This document shows, piece after piece, positions 59,727 through 64,000 of a stretch of 64,000 nucleotides of DNA. Numbering within the stretch: position 1 is the stretch's first letter; the number at the start of each line of letters is the position of its first letter. The DNA lies in assembly GCA_964036665.1 (NCBI GenBank), contig OZ038526.1, positions 3,844,001 through 3,908,000 of the forward strand. Direction: 5' to 3'. The notes beneath the pieces are model-generated. The model ran no database searches, was not told the origin of the DNA, and was given only the letters and a program-made list of their open reading frames with translations. The stretch comes from Gordius sp. MW1 (lineage: Eukaryota > Nematomorpha > Gordioida > Gordea > Gordiidae). Position numbers and translations under genes: made by a program.

Positions 59727-60151
59727 CTCGGGCCTTCGGCCCTCGTGGGAAGGGGGAGAAGGGAAGGGAAGAGGGGAAGGGAAGGGGGGACGATTCATCT
59801 GTACTTCGTATAAATGTATCATATTTGCTATGCAATTTATGGGCGAGAAAGGTGGGAAGGGGCGAGAATGCCTATAGGGGGGTATTAAATGCCTAATGAT
59901 TAATTAATTATTTATACAAATTTTCCATTATAGGCAAAATGTAATAAAGGCAAAATGTAATATAGGCAAGGGTTAGGGTTAGATTTAGTGTTTGCATCTA
60001 GTTGCGTATTACATTAGTTTTTATGGCCTTTAGTTATTATGGGTCTAACAAACATTATATTATAAAACAACACAATGTTAAGAATTTGCAGAATTGTTGG
60101 GAGAAATTTTTTGTAGAATTTGAACAATTTTTAATTAAAAAAATCAAAAAT

Positions 60152-61060
60152 TTGGCCAATGGTCACTTTTTCTCTATTGGTCAGTACCAACAGATACTCT
60201 ATAAGTCAATGATAGCCAAAAAAACGGAAAAAAAAATTTTGATGCTCACTTTGGCCAATGGTCATTTTTTTCCATTGGTCAGCAGCCAGCACACGGTAAA
60301 AGTGGATATAAATTCATAAGAGTAAAAAAAACGAAAAAAAATTTTCGAATCACATTTTGGCCAATGGTCATTTTTTTCCATTGGTCAGCAGCCAGGACAC
60401 GGTAAAAGTGGATATAAATTCCTAATAGTCAAAAACGAAAAAAAAATTTTCGAATCACATTTTGGCCAATGGTCATTTTATTCCATTGGTCAGCAGCCAG
60501 CGGACGGCCAAAAAGTCATAATAGCAATGGTAGGAACAGGAACAATCATAATAGTCAAAAAAAACGAAAAAAATAATTTCGATTCACATTTTGGCCAATG
60601 GTAATTTTTTCCATCGGTCAGGAGCCAGCGGACGGCCAAAAAGTCATAATAGCAATGGTAGTAACAGGAACAATCATAATAGTCAAAAAAGAACGAAAAA
60701 ATAAACTCGGATTCACATTTTGGCCAATGGTCATTTTTTTCATTGGTCAGCAGCCAACGGACGGCCAAAAAGTCTTATAATCAATGATAGTAACAAGAAC
60801 AATCATAGGAGTCAAAAAAACTCCGGGATTCTAACCCAAAAACTAGTTAAATTGCATAGCAATTAAAAGTAAACAACTTTTATTTATGTTTATTATATAA
60901 CATTGGTCAGCAGCCAGCGGACGGCCAAAAAGTCATAATAGCAATGGTAGAAACAGGAACAATCATAATAGTCAAAAAAAAACGAAAAAAATAATTTCGA
61001 TTCACATTTTGGCCAATTGTCATTTTTTTCATTGGTCAGCAGCCAGCGGACGGCCAAAAA
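60152..61060. repeat. VNTR array, ~120-bp units
   Basis: About seven units built on TTTGGCCAATGGTCATTTTT, ATTGGTCAGCAGCCAGCGGA, CGGCCAAAAAGTCATAATAG and an A-rich spacer. Each unit holds nested inverted repeats (CCAATG...CATTGG, TTGGCC...GGCCAA). Confidence 0.85.
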
Positions 61061-61320
61061 TTCTTATTATCAATGATAGTAACAAGAACAATCATAAGAG
61101 TCAAAAAAAACTCCGGGATTCTAACCCCAAAACTAGTTAAATTGCATAGCAATTAAAAAGTAAACAACTTTTATTTATGTTTATTATATAACTAGTTAAA
61201 TTGCATAGCATTAAAAGTAAACAACTTTTATCTATGTTTATTATATAACAAAAACTAGTTAATTGCATAGCAATTAAAAGTAAACAACTTTTATTTATGT
61301 TTATTATATAATAAAAATTT
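60838..61320. repeat. Tandem 62-bp repeat, about four units
   Basis: The unit contains AACTAGTTAAATTGCATAGC, then AAAGTAAACAACTTTTATTT, then ATGTTTATTATATAAC. One unit (60838-60902) is separated from the other three (61128-61310) by VNTR sequence. Confidence 0.8.
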
Positions 61321-61801
61321 AACAAATCTTATATATAACACACCGAGAGAGATAGAGATGAGGGGTGGGGCACCTCTTATGCATTAATTCAAAAAATAAC
61401 ACAGCGAGGGAGATAGAGATGAGGGGTGGGGCACCTCTTTCTCATCCATTAATTTAAAAAAGCGATAACCTAATATACCCAATGCAAATAGATAGGGAGG
61501 GTAACGGACGGACAGACAGACAACGGACAACGGACAACTAAAAACGAGCCCATAAATTGCATAGCAATTAATAATGGTTTGTGTTTTAAGTTATTACTTA
61601 TGCATATTTAGATAAAACATATCCATATCCACACCTAATTAAGCATTGACTATCAAAATATATATTATTTGTGGTAATCTGTCCTCTCCTATATATTATA
61701 ATTTTATTCCATTGATCAATAATCTCTAGATGATACCCTGTATTTGTTCAAAGATGTAGATGAAAACGACTCACCTATATATAAACAATAATGTAGTTTT
61801 C

Positions 61802-61850
61802 AGTGGCGTAGCCAAGGCCCCCCACCCTAGCAAAAATTCCAAAAATAGTG
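61802..61850. mobile_element. Truncated GGGCGTAGCC-family MITE
   Basis: AGTGGCGTAGCCAAGGCCCC matches the left end of the MITE family. The rest is missing or diverged. Confidence 0.35.
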
Positions 61851-62275
61851 ATATAAATAAAATATTAAAACTCGGGCCTTCGGCCCTCGTGGGAAGGGGG
61901 AGGGGAGAAGGGGAGGGGAGAAGGGAAGGGGGGACGACTCATCTTTACTTCGTATAAATGTATCATATTTGCTATGCAATTTATGGGCGAGAAAGGTGGG
62001 AAGGGGCGAGAATGCCTATAGGGGGGTATTAAATGCCTAATGATTAATTAATTATTTATACAAATTTTCCATTTATAGGCAAAATGTAATATAGGCAAGG
62101 GTTAGGGTTAGATTTAGTGTTTGCATCTAGTTGCGTATTACATTAGTTTTTACGGCCTTTAGTGATTATGGGTCTAACAAACATTATATTATAAAACATC
62201 ACAATGTTAAGAATTTGCAGAATTGTTGGGAGAAATTTTTGTTGAATTTGAACAATTTTTAATTAAAAAAAACAA

Positions 62276-63285
62276 AAATTTGGCGAATGGTCATTTTTTC
62301 TCAATTGGTCAGTACCAACAGATACTCTATAAGTCAATGATAGCCAAAAAAACGGAAAAAAAATTTGATGCTCACTTTGGCCAATGGTCATTTTTTTCCA
62401 TCGGTCAGCAGCCAGCACACGGTAAAAATGGATATCAATTCATAAGAGTAAAAAAAACGAAAAAAAAATTTTCGAATCACATTTTGGCCAATGGTCATTT
62501 TATTCCATTGGTCAGCAGCCAGGACACGGTAAAAGTGGATATAAATTCATAATAGTCAAAAAAAACGAGGAAAACATTTTCGAATCACATTTTGGCCAAT
62601 GGTCATTTTATTCCATTGGTCAGCAGCCAGCGGACGGCCAAAAAGTCATAATAGCAATGGTAGGAACAGGAACAATCATAATAGTAAAACAAAAACAAGA
62701 AAAATAATTTCGATTCACATTTTGGCCAATGGTCATTTTTTCCATCGGTCAGGAGCCAGCGGACGGCCAAAAAGTAATAATAGCAATGGTAGTAACAGGA
62801 ATAATCATAATAGTCAAAAATAAACGAAAAAATAAACTCGGATTCACATTTTGGCCAATGGTCATTTTTTTCATTGGTCAGCAGCCAGCGGACGGCCAAA
62901 AAGTCTTATTATCAATGATAGTAACAAGAACAATCGTAATAGTCAAAACTAAAACGAAAAAAAAACTTGGAATCACATTTTGGCCAATGGTCATTTTTTC
63001 CATCGGTCAGCAGCCAGCGGACGGCCAAAAAGTCATAATAGCAATGGTAGTAACAGGAACAATCATAATACTCAAAAAAAAACGAAAAAATAAACTTGGA
63101 TTCACATTTTGGCCAATGGTCATTTTTTTCATTGGTCAGCAGCCAGTAGACGGCCAAAAATTCATAATAGCAATGGTAGTAACAGGAACAATCATAATAG
63201 TCAAAAAAAACGAAAAAATAAACTTGGATTCACATTTTGGCCAATGGTCATTTTTTCCATTGGTCAGTAGCCTGCGGACGGTCAA
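62276..63285. repeat. VNTR array, ~120-126-bp units
   Basis: About eight to nine units of the same consensus as 60152-61060. Because the unit is close to a multiple of three, long open frames (for example 62729-63310 on the plus strand) arise with a repeated IGQQPADGQKVIIAMVVTGT motif. These are probably by-products of the repeat. Confidence 0.85.
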
Positions 63286-63351
63286 AAAGTCGAATTATCA
63301 ATGGTATTAACAAGAACAAAATTTTAATTTAATTTAAAAAAAAAATAAAAA

Positions 63352-63410
63352 TTTTTGTCCTCTCTGGGGATCGAACTCAGGATCTCTCGCCCGGGAAGCT
63401 GGAGAAATAA
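63352..63410 (-). other. tRNA-derived segment (B box and T-arm remnant)
   Basis: The minus strand reads GCTTCCCGGGCGAGAGATCC, then TGAGTTCGATCCCCAGAGAG, resembling the anticodon arm and T arm of a tRNA with a GTTCGATCC B box. No complete cloverleaf could be folded by eye. Similar B boxes at 47668 and 47714 suggest that a tRNA-derived module belongs to the composite element. Confidence 0.4.
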
Positions 63411-63483
63411 CTTGGTGGACGACGGACGGACGACGGACGGACGACGCACAAAAAACGAGCCCATAAATTGCATAGCAATTAAT

Positions 63484-64000
63484 AAATTAAATTTCAGCAA
63501 AAAGCTTTAACCATCTTTTTTTGTCCTCTTGACACCACATCCATCAATAAGGGTTTTCTATGATCAAGAGATTAAAAGCTTATTCAAAAAACAGGATGAC
63601 ACCGTTGGAAAGAATTGGCAATATTAAATTATCATAGGTAATGATCCTACTTCTAGTGAATTCTCTAAACGACAATCGCTAATCAAATTAAAAAATCAAA
63701 TGTATGATGATCCTCTACACAGAATTAATACCTCATTTATCATATTTGTGTAAAATTCGGTTTGATAAAGTGACAAAAATATAGTAACTACATAAAAATC
63801 ATTGTTATGGTGCCCGACCAGGCCTATTTGAGAATCTTAATTTACGACGGTTGCCTGCCCGGCCCTTGGTCGAGTGGGCCCATTGGGCGTGACTTTTTGG
63901 TTGCTTAATTTTTATTTTTTACAAATAAAATGTTTAAAAAATTTTTTTTTGGCCGCTTTCCCTCCCCTTGAGAAAATCCTGGCTACGCGCCTGAGTTATC
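63484..64000. other. Window end: AT-rich DNA with a degenerate MITE
   Basis: A GGGCGTAGCC-like MITE probably lies at 63887-63990, from ATTGGGCGTGACTTTTTGG to CTGGCTACGCGCCTG. No gene was recognised. Confidence 0.4.

Larger units (their letters stand above)
59727..61573 (+). mobile_element. Composite repeat element, copy 2
   Basis: In order: GC hairpin CTCGGGCCTTCGGCCCTCG, a G/A-rich tract, GCTATGCAATTTATGGGC near 59828, the VNTR (60152-61060), B-box-like CCGGGATTCTAACCC (60822, 61112), a ~62-bp tandem repeat (60838-61320), two ~63-bp units (61340-61460), a CGGACGGACAGACAGACAAC simple repeat, and the terminal GCCCATAAATTGCATAGC, the reverse complement of the motif near 59828. No protein product is supported. 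Confidence 0.6.
61871..63483 (+). mobile_element. Composite repeat element, copy 3
   Basis: Same order as copy 2: GC hairpin, G/A-rich tract, GCTATGCAATTTATGGGC near 61972, VNTR (62276-63285), tRNA-like B box (GGGGATCGAACTCAGGATC near 63366), CGGACGGACGACGGACGG simple repeat, and the terminal GCCCATAAATTGCATAGC. It lacks the 62-bp tandem repeat of copy 2. Confidence 0.6.

Noticed and set aside
60002..60319. 105-residue frame running into the VNTR
   Set aside because: The frame is extended by repeat units and shows the same words (ANGHFF.IGQ) in every copy; treated as a repeat by-product.
60152..63285. Possible CRISPR-like array
   Set aside because: Regular repeats with spacers, but the units are ~120 bp, the spacers are A-rich variants of each other, and the genome is eukaryotic.
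63811..63960. Plus-strand frame starting MVPDQAYLRILIYDG
   Set aside because: Short, no splice signals, and it runs into a MITE end.

Overview
The window is about 64 kb of AT-rich animal nuclear DNA. Spliced genes, several transposon classes and long intergenic stretches rule out a prokaryote. The recognisable genes are a Numb-type adaptor with an arthropod-like N-terminus, an NDR-family kinase, and a precursor carrying a pigment-dispersing-factor (PDF) peptide. Together they point to an arthropod. A hemipteran, perhaps aphid-like, insect would fit the divergent PDF, the low GC and the abundance of 'ggctacgccc' MITEs, but that is inference.

Layout: three genes were recognised, all on the minus strand. 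(1) numb: exon 2 at 111-182 and exon 1 at 5599-5736; the rest lies beyond the left edge. (2) A tricornered/STK38-like NDR kinase: I assembled 14 coding exons by hand between 27274 and 16421, with every splice phase consistent. It has an unusual upstream N-terminal exon and a C-terminal tail of about 118 residues. (3) Pdf: a two-exon, 85-residue precursor (exon 1 at 38721-38843, exon 2 at 34942-35076) with signal peptide, dibasic site, PDF-like peptide and amidation signal. Its coding exons are too short or too divergent to stand out in an ORF search. A fourth, unidentified minus-strand gene is suggested by three phase-compatible exon candidates between 54084 and 57847.

Most of the remaining sequence is mobile or repetitive. 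It includes fragments of one APE-type LINE family (7.2-11.2, 11.8-13.6, 22.8-24.5 and 31.8-32.1 kb), one of which is interrupted by a decayed piggyBac element (8328-10464). There are four Helitron-like elements with A|T junctions, a 3' hairpin and CTAG (17008, 25245, 33095, 35187). hAT-like MITEs with TIR GGGCGTAGCC recur throughout, one nested in a second hAT-like element. LTR-like repeats lie at 28.4-29.0 and 30.6-31.3 kb. A 1.4-kb duplicated repeat (44.1 and 50.1 kb) carries a 5'-truncated retroelement with a poly(A) tail in only one copy. Three composite elements (46.6-48.0, 59.7-61.6, 61.9-63.5 kb) combine a GC hairpin, G-rich tract, a ~125-bp VNTR, tRNA-like B boxes and an inverted terminal motif.

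Numb and NDR kinases both act in asymmetric division, neurite and cell-shape control, and PDF is a circadian output neuropeptide. Nothing in the sequence suggests that the three are co-regulated. Repeats have inserted into introns of all three genes, and Pdf exon 2 is bracketed by two Helitrons.
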